Part shown: in pieces, positions 54,878 to 63,014 of the stretch
Layout of the letters: each line of letters begins with the position of its first letter
How positions within the stretch are numbered: the stretch's first letter is position 1
Assembly (NCBI GenBank): GCA_036397035.1
Contig: DASWJS010000019.1
Coordinates: 14,528-78,527 of the forward strand
Source of the DNA: DASWJS01 sp036397035
Lineage (GTDB): Bacteria > Actinomycetota > AC-67
DNA: 64,000 nt
Reading direction: 5' to 3'
Notes under the pieces: model-generated
Database searches by the model: none
Told to the model about the DNA's origin: nothing
The model's input: only the letters and a program-made list of their open reading frames with translations
Program-made: the position numbers and the translations under genes

Positions 54878-55689
54878 CGTTCCCCCGCGTCTCGCTGCCG
54901 CAGATACTCGGCGAGGTCGAGCGGCTTGGGGCCCGGCGCGTGCGCGGGGGCGGGCGCCGGCTGCGACGCCGCTCGCACCTCGATCCGTCCGATGGTGACG
55001 TGAACGACGGCGGGGGTGTCAGCATGATTCGCGGCCGGCGGGTCGGGGCGCTCCGCGGGGCGAAGCGAGGGCCGGAGGCGCGGGCGATTCGCCGTCCGTC
55101 CGCGGGCCTGGACCTCGTGGGGCTCGGCCGGCCCGGCGCTCGCGCGCTCCGCGGGGGAGGTCTCGGCCTCGTTTCCATCGGGCTCGGTCGTGTCGTCGGG
55201 AGCCGTCCTGCGCGGGACGACGAGCACCGGCGGCCGCGTCCCAGGACGCGCGGCGTCGCGCGCGAGATCCGGCTCCGCGCCGGAGGGCTCCGGCCCTCGC
55301 GCGGGCGCGGCTTCCGGCGCGCCCGAGTCGTCCGATGCGCGCGCGCGCGTCCTCGGACCGGAGTCGCCGGGATCGGGTGAACGCGGCGATTCGGCGGGCC
55401 TCGGCTTGCTCGCGCGGTCCCGCCGGCTGCGAGGCGCTCCGAGGGCCGCCCGGGCCGCTTCGGCGCCCGGCGCAGGCGGCTCGGGAACCGGCGCATCGGG
55501 AACCGACGCGGCCGCGGCGGGCTCGAACGCGGGCTCGAAGGCGTGCTCGGGCTCGGACTCGAAAGCAAGCTCGGACTGGGGCTCGAAAGCGGGCTCGGGC
55601 TCGGGCTCGAACGGCAGCACGCTTCGCGGGCGAATCGACTCCACGGGGTCGATCACGCGCGCGATCAGCGCGGCCGCATAGCCGCTCAT
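54874..55689 (-). CDS. Disordered eCIS linker protein, 271 aa
   Basis: The ATG at 55689 overlaps the gp26-like stop. A short N-terminal helix (GYAAALIARVIDPVESIRP) leads into about 200 residues of Glu/Pro/Ala-rich low complexity with EPAFEP-type repeats, clearly disordered. The end is ordered: VVHVTIGRIEVRA, another Pro/Ala linker, and PLDLAEYLRQRDAGER. The two ordered ends suggest a flexible tether. It sits in the operon where other clusters have small proteins of unknown role. It could also substitute for the missing tape measure, but nothing in its sequence shows that. Confidence 0.75.
   Translation of the reverse strand: MSGYAAALIARVIDPVESIRPRSVLPFEPEPEPAFEPQSELAFESEPEHAFEPAFEPAAAASVPDAPVPEPPAPGAEAARAALGAPRSRRDRASKPRPAESPRSPDPGDSGPRTRARASDDSGAPEAAPARGPEPSGAEPDLARDAARPGTRPPVLVVPRRTAPDDTTEPDGNEAETSPAERASAGPAEPHEVQARGRTANRPRLRPSLRPAERPDPPAANHADTPAVVHVTIGRIEVRAASQPAPAPAHAPGPKPLDLAEYLRQRDAGER
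55520..55612. repeat. Short tandem GGGCTCG-type repeats in the linker gene
   Basis: GGGCTCGAA/GGGCTCGGG units recur in near-tandem and encode the EPAFEP-type Glu/Pro/Phe repeats. Such tracts can change length by slippage. Confidence 0.6.
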
Positions 55690-56396
55690 CTGGCGACCGC
55701 CTCCGCGTACAGGCGTCGTCGCGCCGGGCTCATCAACAGGATGTCGGCCTCGCTCCACCCGTAGGCGGACGCAAGCGTGTGGACGTCCAGGGCGAGCCGT
55801 CGCGCGAGCGCGTCCAGCTCGCGCCACAGCAGCGCCCCGGCGTCGAACGGCGCCCGCCACGCGTGCCCGCACGCCGCGCAGGAGAGGTCGAGCACGACGT
55901 TGGAGGGATCGGCGCTCCCCATCCGCTCGTCGATCGCGTCCAGGAGATCGGGCGGCAGCGCCTCCGCGTCGATCGCCTCGCCCTCCCGTCGCGCCTCCAC
56001 GACGCACCGGCGTATCAACGCCTCCCGAGCGCCCTCGCTCGGGGCGACCGTCACGACGTCCTCGGTCGAGGGTAGGCGGAAGCGCACGCGGAAGCCGCGA
56101 CGTTCGACGACGACGTCGGCGGGGACGCTCGGCGCCAGCAGCGCGGAGGCGTCGAGGCTCAGCTCGAGCGCCTCCCCGCACGCCGGACACGACGCGACGG
56201 CGTCGATCGTGTCGCCGAAGTGCGCGACGCGAAGGTCGAGCAGCGCGGCGTCGCGCGCGGCGACCGGCTCCGCGGCCAGGTCCGCCACGCCGCGCCCGGT
56301 CGCGGCTGCGAGCAGCGCGAGCGTGCGGCGCGCCGGCGCGAGGGAGAAGCCGGTCTCCCACGCGTCCAGCACCTCGACGGGCGAGAGGGGATCCAT
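55686..56396 (-). CDS. gp26/T4-baseplate-chaperone-like protein with split zinc ribbon, 236 aa
   Basis: The N-terminal ILDAWE-type helix (LDAWETGFSLAPARRTLALLA), the RRCVVEAR segment and the C-terminal WSEADILLMSPARRRLY match the T4 gp26-like base-plate/hub-assembly family found in eCIS operons. Two CxxC pairs (SCPACGEAL and SCAACGHAW) about 105 residues apart probably form one zinc ribbon. It likely helps baseplate assembly. Confidence 0.82.
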   Translation of the reverse strand: MDPLSPVEVLDAWETGFSLAPARRTLALLAAATGRGVADLAAEPVAARDAALLDLRVAHFGDTIDAVASCPACGEALELSLDASALLAPSVPADVVVERRGFRVRFRLPSTEDVVTVAPSEGAREALIRRCVVEARREGEAIDAEALPPDLLDAIDERMGSADPSNVVLDLSCAACGHAWRAPFDAGALLWRELDALARRLALDVHTLASAYGWSEADILLMSPARRRLYAEAVAR

Positions 56397-56402
56397 CGGT
56401 CG

Positions 56403-56927
<525 letters not shown>

Positions 56928-56937
56928 TGCTGCCTCC

Positions 56938-58833
56938 TCACGACTGTTCCTGGCGGGCGATCTGGCTGATCTTGATGATCACGAACTCGGCCGGCTTGAG
57001 CGGCGCAAAGCCCACCAGGATGTTGACGATGCCGAGGTTGACGTCATCGGGGGTCGTCGTCTCCTTGTCGCACTTGACGAAGTAGGCCTCCCGAGGCGTC
57101 TTGCCGGCGAAGGCGCCCTGCCGAAAAAGTGTCTGCATGAACGCCCCAACGTTCAAGCGGATCTGCGCCCACAACGGCTCGTCATTCGGCTCGAAGACCA
57201 CCCACTGCGTTCCGCGGTAGAGACTCTCCTCGATGTTGAGTGCGAGGCGGCGCACAGGGATGTATTTCCACTCGGAAGCCTGCTGGTCGCTGCCCACCAA
57301 TGTGCGGGCACCCCAGCACACGTTGCCGTAGACGCGGAAGCTGCGCAGGCAGTTGATGGCCAGGGGATTCAGCGCGCCGTTCTCGGGGTCGGTCAGGTTG
57401 TAATCTAGCTCTTGGACCCCGCGCAGGGTGGCCTCCGTCCCAGCCGGCGCCTTCCACACGCCTCGCGCGCTGTCGGTGCGGGCATAGAGGCCGGCGACGA
57501 TTCCACTGCCTGGCATGGAGCGGAGCCGGTATCCCTTCGGGGCGTCGGCGAGTCGCGGACGAGGGAAGTAGAGGGCGGCGTTTTTGTGCCGGAGCGTGGC
57601 GTTGTCAGCCAGCCAGTCCTGGATTTCCTCGACCTCGTTGACGTCCTCTGGGATGTCCACGATCAGGAAGGCGCGCTTCTCTTCACAGTAGGCCTCGGCT
57701 TCGGAGATCACCGAGGCGGCGTCGGTGCGCGGAAGGGATGCCATGCGCGGGATGCACAGAATGTTGAAAATGTCGACGTCGTCTTCCAGGGCGTACATCC
57801 CCGTCTTGTTGCCCCTATTGCCGAGCAGCTCCGTGGCACCTGGCGGCGAACCGTCAGAGCCGGCCGACGCGGCATCTTGCGCGCCCGCGCTGGCCCCGAC
57901 GCCCAGGGAGTATTGCTGCACGTTGGGCATCCCGGAGTCCAGCCCCAGGTCGGAGGCCAGGGTGCCCCCCCCAGAATCCGCGAAAGTGATGATGGTGTCC
58001 GGATTTTCGACCCCAGGACGGACCCGCAGGCGGCCGTTGATGAGCTCAACGGTGGCTTTCTCCAGTCCCACGATTCCGCGAAGTCTTGCTTGTAGTGCGC
58101 TGCGTAGTTGGGCCAGGGTTAACACTGCTCCGCCGAGGCTCAAGGTATCGCTCACGCTACCAGCTGTGACATTAACGACGTGGGTTGAGACCAAGGTGCT
58201 CGGGTCCAGTCCGCTCACGTCCCCTCCGACCGCGCCCGTCTGGGCCGGGCGCGACGCGGGAGCTCCGCTGGGGATCTCAAGACGGATCAGCTTCGAGCCG
58301 TCGTTCACGACGTCCACGGCGTAGTTCTCGGAACCCGAGACCATGCTGAGATTCCGGAACTCTTCCACGGTGGCGGCGACCATCTTGCCGCCTACTTTCA
58401 AATACTCGGTGTCGGTCAGGTTGAACAGGTTGGTGGGATCGGTGGTGTCATAGTCCACATCGAGTCGAACCCGGTTGCCCCAGGTGCCCGCGTTCGCCGC
58501 GTGCGCCGTGAGAACGTCGGCGCCGCCTGGTGCCTCCTTCAGGGTCACCACAGCCGTGTCTGGATCGCTTGCAGCCGTACGGATAAGCCAGGCTTCGGTT
58601 CCGCCGTTCAGGAAGAACTGCTGAACGGCATAGCCGACCTCGCTGTCGGCGTCCAGCTCGCCGAACTCGCGCTGGAAGTCCCCGAAGTTGAAGATCTTCT
58701 CCGCCTTGTCCATGGGGCCGCGCTTTATGTAGCCCACAAAGGCGGTGGTGGACGTGCTGACCCCCACGATCGGCCGCGCGAGGCTCGGCACCTCCTCGAT
58801 ATACACGCCTGGATACGTCGTTCTTACGGCCAT
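56938..58833 (-). CDS. Contractile tail sheath protein, 631 aa
   Basis: The N-terminus (YPGVYIEEVPSLARPIVGVSTSTTAFVGY) and C-terminus (TLFRQGAFAGKTPREAYFVKCDKET, then INILVGFAPLKPAEFVIIKI in variant form) are diagnostic of phage/CIS sheath. The middle 250 residues form the surface domains and are Ala/Gly/Ser-rich. It is the only sheath gene. GGAG precedes the ATG. Third positions are less GC-biased than in the downstream operon genes. Confidence 0.95.
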   Translation of the reverse strand: MAVRTTYPGVYIEEVPSLARPIVGVSTSTTAFVGYIKRGPMDKAEKIFNFGDFQREFGELDADSEVGYAVQQFFLNGGTEAWLIRTAASDPDTAVVTLKEAPGGADVLTAHAANAGTWGNRVRLDVDYDTTDPTNLFNLTDTEYLKVGGKMVAATVEEFRNLSMVSGSENYAVDVVNDGSKLIRLEIPSGAPASRPAQTGAVGGDVSGLDPSTLVSTHVVNVTAGSVSDTLSLGGAVLTLAQLRSALQARLRGIVGLEKATVELINGRLRVRPGVENPDTIITFADSGGGTLASDLGLDSGMPNVQQYSLGVGASAGAQDAASAGSDGSPPGATELLGNRGNKTGMYALEDDVDIFNILCIPRMASLPRTDAASVISEAEAYCEEKRAFLIVDIPEDVNEVEEIQDWLADNATLRHKNAALYFPRPRLADAPKGYRLRSMPGSGIVAGLYARTDSARGVWKAPAGTEATLRGVQELDYNLTDPENGALNPLAINCLRSFRVYGNVCWGARTLVGSDQQASEWKYIPVRRLALNIEESLYRGTQWVVFEPNDEPLWAQIRLNVGAFMQTLFRQGAFAGKTPREAYFVKCDKETTTPDDVNLGIVNILVGFAPLKPAEFVIIKISQIARQEQS

Positions 58834-59240
58834 TGGGGACTCTCCTTCTCCGTCCAGTTCTCCGGTTGCTTCGACCCTGCGCTACTAAAGGGAGTGATGG
58901 CTTGGCGTCCTACGATGATTTGGATTGAGACTTCCTGACCTAACCCGTTCGTGAAGAGGAGCTTCTCGGGCGGCTGATCAAGCAGCCCGATTGCTCCATT
59001 GCCCACCAGGAACTGCTTGGCGTCGAGCAAGATGAGGCCTGCAGTGGCGACATTGATCTTGTAGGTCAAAGCATCGCCGTAGGTATTGGAGCTGATCACC
59101 ATGAACTGGACCCGGCCAGCGCCGCCTGGTTGGACTTCAACATCCTCCTCGCTCGGTCCGTCCGCGATGGTTACCTCGACCACGTCGTAAGCATCACCAT
59201 TGACTGTCTTCGATGACGAAATCCTTTCCCCGCCAGGCAT
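58824..59240 (-). CDS. Unrecognised protein upstream of the sheath, 138 aa
   Basis: A frame of 138 codons overlapping the sheath start by 10 bases. The product looks beta-rich (AYDVVEVTIADGPSEEDVEV, GRVQFMVISSNTYGDALTYKI, QEVSIQIIVGRQ) without signal or membrane segments. I do not recognise a family. Its place suggests an early CIS component or assembly factor. Codon use is less GC-biased, like the sheath. Confidence 0.6.
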   Translation of the reverse strand: MPGGERISSSKTVNGDAYDVVEVTIADGPSEEDVEVQPGGAGRVQFMVISSNTYGDALTYKINVATAGLILLDAKQFLVGNGAIGLLDQPPEKLLFTNGLGQEVSIQIIVGRQAITPFSSAGSKQPENWTEKESPQWP

Positions 59241-59368
59241 CTGTGCAGCGAACGTCCATCAGATCTATTGGGTCATCTATCAGACCCCCCTCAGGGATCA
59301 ACCCCGGTTTTACTGACTCTGTTTGCCAAGACAGCGAGTCAGATTGACCCCTTGCTCCCCAATGAAAC

Positions 59369-59662
59369 TCACGTTGTTCTTCTTCCGATGCTGTCAGGCT
59401 TGTTGATGATCGAATCAATGAACTTGGCGATCCGATCACCAGTCTGAAAACGCACCGACACGTTTGTTTGGGTCTGCGTAACTTGCCCGCGCGTTACCCG
59501 TCCGTCTGCCGACACCCATGCACGGACCTTGTACGTACCGTCGGCCATATTTAGCCGCCGGCCGTCAGCCATGACGATTTCGCCGTTGAACTGGCCGTCA
59601 ACGTGTCCTCGTTCCAAGCGCAGGATGAACGACAAATGTTTCGAGTTCTCGCCCGAATTCAA
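59369..59662 (-). CDS. Unrecognised small protein at the head of the eCIS operon, 97 aa
   Basis: The first in-frame start is a TTG at 59662; a later start is possible. The product is soluble, with alternating polar strands (GQFNGEIVMADGRRLNMADG, TYKVRAWVSADGRVTRGQV, TNVSVRFQTGDRIAKFIDSI). No family is recognised. It lies just after the terminator of the BTAD regulator and so may be the first gene of the injection-system transcript. Confidence 0.5.
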   Translation of the reverse strand: MNSGENSKHLSFILRLERGHVDGQFNGEIVMADGRRLNMADGTYKVRAWVSADGRVTRGQVTQTQTNVSVRFQTGDRIAKFIDSIINKPDSIGRRTT

Positions 59663-59692
59663 TCAATCTTCCGTTGCTATGGTCCCAACGAC

Positions 59693-59731
59693 GGGACCCC
59701 GGCTCCCTCCTCTAAATCTAGCCGGGGTCCC
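59693..59731 (-). terminator. Terminator after the eCIS-linked BTAD regulator
   Basis: The arms GGGACCCCGGCT and AGCCGGGGTCCC form a perfect 12-bp stem with a 15-base loop, 56 bases beyond the regulator stop (minus strand). It separates the regulator from the downstream structural genes, implying a distinct promoter for the latter. Confidence 0.75.
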
Positions 59732-59786
59732 TGTATTTGGACTGTATTTCAGCTGGACAAGCTCTATACTCTCACGTGTCCTACGC

Positions 59787-61064
59787 CTATGGCTCTCGAA
59801 TTCTGGCAAGAAGCTCCCGGGTAGCACGATCTGGTTCCACACCAAGCTCTCTCTTCAGTGAGGCTCTAAGATCGCGATAAGCCCGAATGGCCTGTACCCG
59901 GTTTCCCCCTATAAAATGAGCCTGCATTAATAGACGGCAAGCATCTTCGCGCAGATTGTCGTGTCGGAGCAAAGTCTCGCAACACTCAACGCACGACGAT
60001 AAGTTCGCCCCACCAAAATAGAGGATCGCAAGCCTAGAAAGAACTTCGAGGTACCGAGCCTCCAGCCTGGTCCTTTCCATGATGGGCCAATCCTCGCCTC
60101 TAATCTCATCGACGTATGCACCAGAATATAGAGACTTGGCCGTCTCAAGCTCAACGATAGCTGCATCCTGCCGCTGCCTAGATTCCAGACGGATACCCTT
60201 GTCCGCGTGCCGCTCAAACCTAGCAACATCGGACACAATGTTGAATTCTGGACTAATGAAGTAGTAATCATTCTCAAATAGGAGACATTCATCACCTAAG
60301 GCAGATGCCCGAAGGGCCCGGCGAAGTCGGCTTATGGCGGTGTGTAGCTTTCCAAAGGATATGTCTGGGTCTTCGCGCGGCCACAAGAGCTCAAGGAGCA
60401 TCTCTTTGTGAAGGCGGATACTGGGTCTCGTGACAAGAATCTCAAAGATCGCTTGTCCTTTTCTATTTGAGCAGAGCTCAATCTGTGAGCCATCATTGAG
60501 GCGCGCTCGGAATCGACCCAGTAATCTTACGTTGATGACAGCCTGCAAGCCGGTCAATGGCCGTCTAACGGCATCAAATGTGTTATCGACTCTTGGGATT
60601 TCGGGAGCTATCCCCTTTATGCCGTAGTACACCCCCTCAGAGAAATGGGCGATTTCGCCCTGAAGTAGTCGGCTCTCGTCCTCGAGTTCCGACTTGGTGT
60701 GAGTTATTTGGCGAATTACATGCTCGGTCGCGACCTTCGCCCTAATGGTTGCGATGGCAGATCCGAGGAACCGAGCCCACGGCGATTCAAATTGACCCGA
60801 CGGCTGAGACCTTGCCTCGCTGAGCCAAGCAGAAGCCTCATCCAACCTCCCTCTTCCTAGTTCTATCAGTCCCAATACGCCAGCCGCTTTACTTCGAAGA
60901 ATGCCCTGATCTTGACCTTTACCTTTTGAAAGAATCTCAATCATTCGCTGTTCAGCTCGGTCATAATCCCTCATCTCGTACAGTAGTAATCCGTGAACGA
61001 ACAGCTCATCGACTTTGAGATCAGATTTCAGTTCGGTATGGCGAGTGCTAATACTCGTAGCCAT
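59787..61064 (-). CDS. BTAD-type transcriptional regulator linked to the eCIS operon, 425 aa
   Basis: The domain order is unusual. An N-terminal TPR-like helical region (about 1-150: DELFVHGLLLYEMRDYDRAEQRM) comes first. An OmpR-type winged helix follows (about 180-265: INVRLLGRFRARLNDGSQIE, RLHKEMLLELLWPREDPD), then a C-terminal activator domain (about 290-425: LREDACRLLMQAHFIGGNR, ELGVEPDRATRELL). SARP-type regulators normally begin with the winged helix. ATG 61064 has AAAGG seven bases upstream. Its location next to the structural genes suggests it controls them. GC content is clearly lower than in the rest of the window. Confidence 0.85.
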   Translation of the reverse strand: MATSISTRHTELKSDLKVDELFVHGLLLYEMRDYDRAEQRMIEILSKGKGQDQGILRSKAAGVLGLIELGRGRLDEASAWLSEARSQPSGQFESPWARFLGSAIATIRAKVATEHVIRQITHTKSELEDESRLLQGEIAHFSEGVYYGIKGIAPEIPRVDNTFDAVRRPLTGLQAVINVRLLGRFRARLNDGSQIELCSNRKGQAIFEILVTRPSIRLHKEMLLELLWPREDPDISFGKLHTAISRLRRALRASALGDECLLFENDYYFISPEFNIVSDVARFERHADKGIRLESRQRQDAAIVELETAKSLYSGAYVDEIRGEDWPIMERTRLEARYLEVLSRLAILYFGGANLSSCVECCETLLRHDNLREDACRLLMQAHFIGGNRVQAIRAYRDLRASLKRELGVEPDRATRELLARIREP

Positions 61065-62270
61065 CAAACCTTTGACAAGGGAGTCACTAGTCAGCTTGAC
61101 CGTTCGGCCGGCTCACAGCGTGGTTAGTTCCTGAAAGCTGCTGAACGGAAATTGGCATTGCCAATTCGGCGTGGAGCGACTTGGTCAAGCCCAGAATCTT
61201 GCCTGTTAGATCCCGATCCGCGACCATCCTGCGCTCTTGCTTGTTGAGTTTCGTTGGAGCGCCAAGAAGGAAGCTCGCTGCTCACTAAGTAAGAGCTGAA
61301 TGCAGTACAACCCGCACGCGCCAAGAAACCTCCGCCTGACGTGTAGTGTCGCCACGTCCCCCCTGGGCAGGTCTCTACTTCTGAATTAGGACTAGGCTAT
61401 CTGGGAGGTTCGACGAAGTCGCTGTCACCGCCAGCCAAGCGACTTGGATACTCGTTCGACCGTGCATTTTCGTCGCAAGCTTCGTCGGGACTTCAGCGTC
61501 TGAGTATTCGCCTATGAAACCTCAGGATAAGAGAAAGGGACCGCGTTGACCTCCGATCGTTCATGCAGTCAACCGGCACCCCAGATAACCCCCTCCCATA
61601 TTCTTCTAGAGGTGGGCGGGCCTCAATCTTCGTGGCACCACGCGCGCGGGATCAGCCTAACACTCTGCCTTGTCGCTCGTCAATTGTCTCGCAATTCCTC
61701 TGTTGTTGCTCAATGAAACTGTCACCCCTGACTGTTCAACGAAAACGCCACCACTTGTAAGAGGAGGCCGATCCTCACAGGCTGCCTTCGAAAACGCCGC
61801 CACTACCCCTGCCTAATTTCGGGAGGCAGCCGTGCAGGGACCTAATTTGATTAGTCAGGTAAAGCGCTAAGGATTAGCACCAGTTGAGAGTGGAAGGGCC
61901 AGATACTGAGGATGATATCAGCCGCGTTTGTAATGTCCCCTCACCGCCAGCTAGGGCTTCTACCTCTGGTTACTATCTTACGATGGAAGGACTGAGCGGA
62001 ATCTGAATGCCTCACCAAGTAGATTTGGACAGGCGCGTTCTTGGTCAGCTCCACTTGAAACCACTGATCGTGGAACGCGATCAGATCCTACATATAGTCG
62101 TCATTCTGTTGCACTTCCTTATCGCGCCAGTCTTGGCTTCGTAATGAGCTGTCCGGAATTCAAGCGTCCCTAGACTTGTTGATCTGATTGACCCGCAAAC
62201 ATATCGGGCATCGAGGCGCCTGCTCGTCGAGTGAGTCACTTATGTCTATCGCCTGGCGATTCCGGGACGG
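61065..62270. other. Gene-poor lower-GC region
   Basis: About 1.2 kb with no frame that I can support: the open frames are short, lack ribosome-binding sites and resemble nothing known. Base composition is lower in GC than in the chromosome around it. It may be promoter DNA of the BTAD gene plus remnants of a mobile element. Confidence 0.5.
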
Positions 62271-62367
62271 CCAAGGGTCCTAGATGAAGAAGGCAATAGA
62301 CAAGAGGAGACCCTTGGACGGAATAGCTGAAAGTCGACTAAGGTACCTGCAGACCTAGCCAAGGGTC
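62271..62367. repeat. Three copies of CCAAGGGTC next to the tRNA fragment
   Basis: CCAAGGGTC occurs at 62271-62279, inverted at 62309-62317 (GACCCTTGG), and again at 62359-62367, where it forms the 5' anticodon stem of the tRNA-Cys fragment. Core-type integrase sites are often arranged so. Confidence 0.4.
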
Positions 62368-62410
62368 TGCAAAACCCTCATTCGTGGGTTCAAATCCCAC
62401 CGTCGCCTCC
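62359..62410 (+). other. 3' part of a tRNA-Cys(GCA) gene, probable attachment-site remnant
   Basis: Anticodon arm AGGGT-CTGCAAA-ACCCT (anticodon GCA at 62369-62371), variable loop CATTC, T arm GTGGG-TTCAAAT-CCCAC, then acceptor 3' strand CGTCGCC plus TCC. The matching 5' acceptor strand (GGCGACG) and D arm are absent upstream, so it is not a functional gene. The retained part is what is left at the far end of an element integrated in a tRNA 3' half. Confidence 0.7.
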
Positions 62411-62498
62411 TGAATCCCTTGAAGAGGTAGGGGCGGGTCCAAGACCCGCCTCGCTTCGTTTCCAGAGACTTACCTCGGTTTGTTCTCTTCTTGGTGCG

Positions 62499-62885
62499 AT
62501 GGCCCTTGCTCAAACCGTGATGGTTCGTGCGGTGGGTCTCCTCCCCGTGATGTACCAAACGCGCCAGCTCGCCGAAGAGCTTGGGATCACCCAACAGCTC
62601 ATGGTGCAATGGGTTAGGCTCGGTGCGTCTCACACCCGCGATCGGAGCGGAAAGGTTTGGATCAATGGGGTAGTCTTCGGCAATTGCGTAGACCGTCAGC
62701 GTCAGGTGCCGCACTTTGGGAGGCAGGCTAGGAAGGAAAGGCCGCCGATGTCTGCGATCGGCCCCGGAGAGAGGATAAGAAGCAAAGTGAGAACCAATAT
62801 TACGAAGCTGCCGAGAGTCGCCGCTAGGTGTCGCAGAAGGAAGATCCCTAGTTCCTGCACGGGATTGCCTCAGGACGCTACCTAA
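62499..62885 (+). CDS. Possible helix-turn-helix protein or remnant, 128 aa
   Basis: The segment TRQLAEELGITQQLMVQWVR then GASHTRDRSGKVWINGVVF looks like an excisionase/MerR-type helix-turn-helix with a following small wing, a pattern seen in mobile-element accessory proteins. The rest is basic and without recognisable structure, and no clear Shine-Dalgarno precedes the ATG. It may be a decayed element gene. It sits between the two tRNA-like fragments. Confidence 0.4.
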   Translation: MALAQTVMVRAVGLLPVMYQTRQLAEELGITQQLMVQWVRLGASHTRDRSGKVWINGVVFGNCVDRQRQVPHFGRQARKERPPMSAIGPGERIRSKVRTNITKLPRVAARCRRRKIPSSCTGLPQDAT

Positions 62886-62926
62886 CGATATCGAGTTCAG
62901 CGGCGAGCGTAGCGAGCCCTCTGCAA

Positions 62927-62951
62927 CGTGGGGTTCAGGCCCACGCTGCCT
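62927..62951 (+). repeat. Degenerate second copy of the tRNA-Cys 3' end
   Basis: CGTGGGGTTCAGGCCCACG followed by CTGCCT resembles the T arm and acceptor strand of the fragment at 62384-62408, with a few differences. Sequence composition returns to high GC soon after it, so it may mark an older element boundary. Confidence 0.35.
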
Positions 62952-63014
62952 AAACAAAGTGCTTTACAAAGAACTGCTCAACAGTCGCCCGGGTGACGCA
63001 TCCTGAGCCAGCTT

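Noticed and set aside
59194..59439. 81-codon minus-strand frame between the two unknown eCIS genes
   Set aside because: It overlaps both better-supported frames and has no distinguishing features.
62300..62410. Complete functional tRNA-Cys gene
   Set aside because: The 5' acceptor strand and D arm that should pair with CGTCGCC are absent within the expected distance.
62355..62957. 200-codon minus-strand frame over the tRNA fragment
   Set aside because: It reads through the antisense of the tRNA-Cys piece and has no recognisable product or ribosome-binding site.
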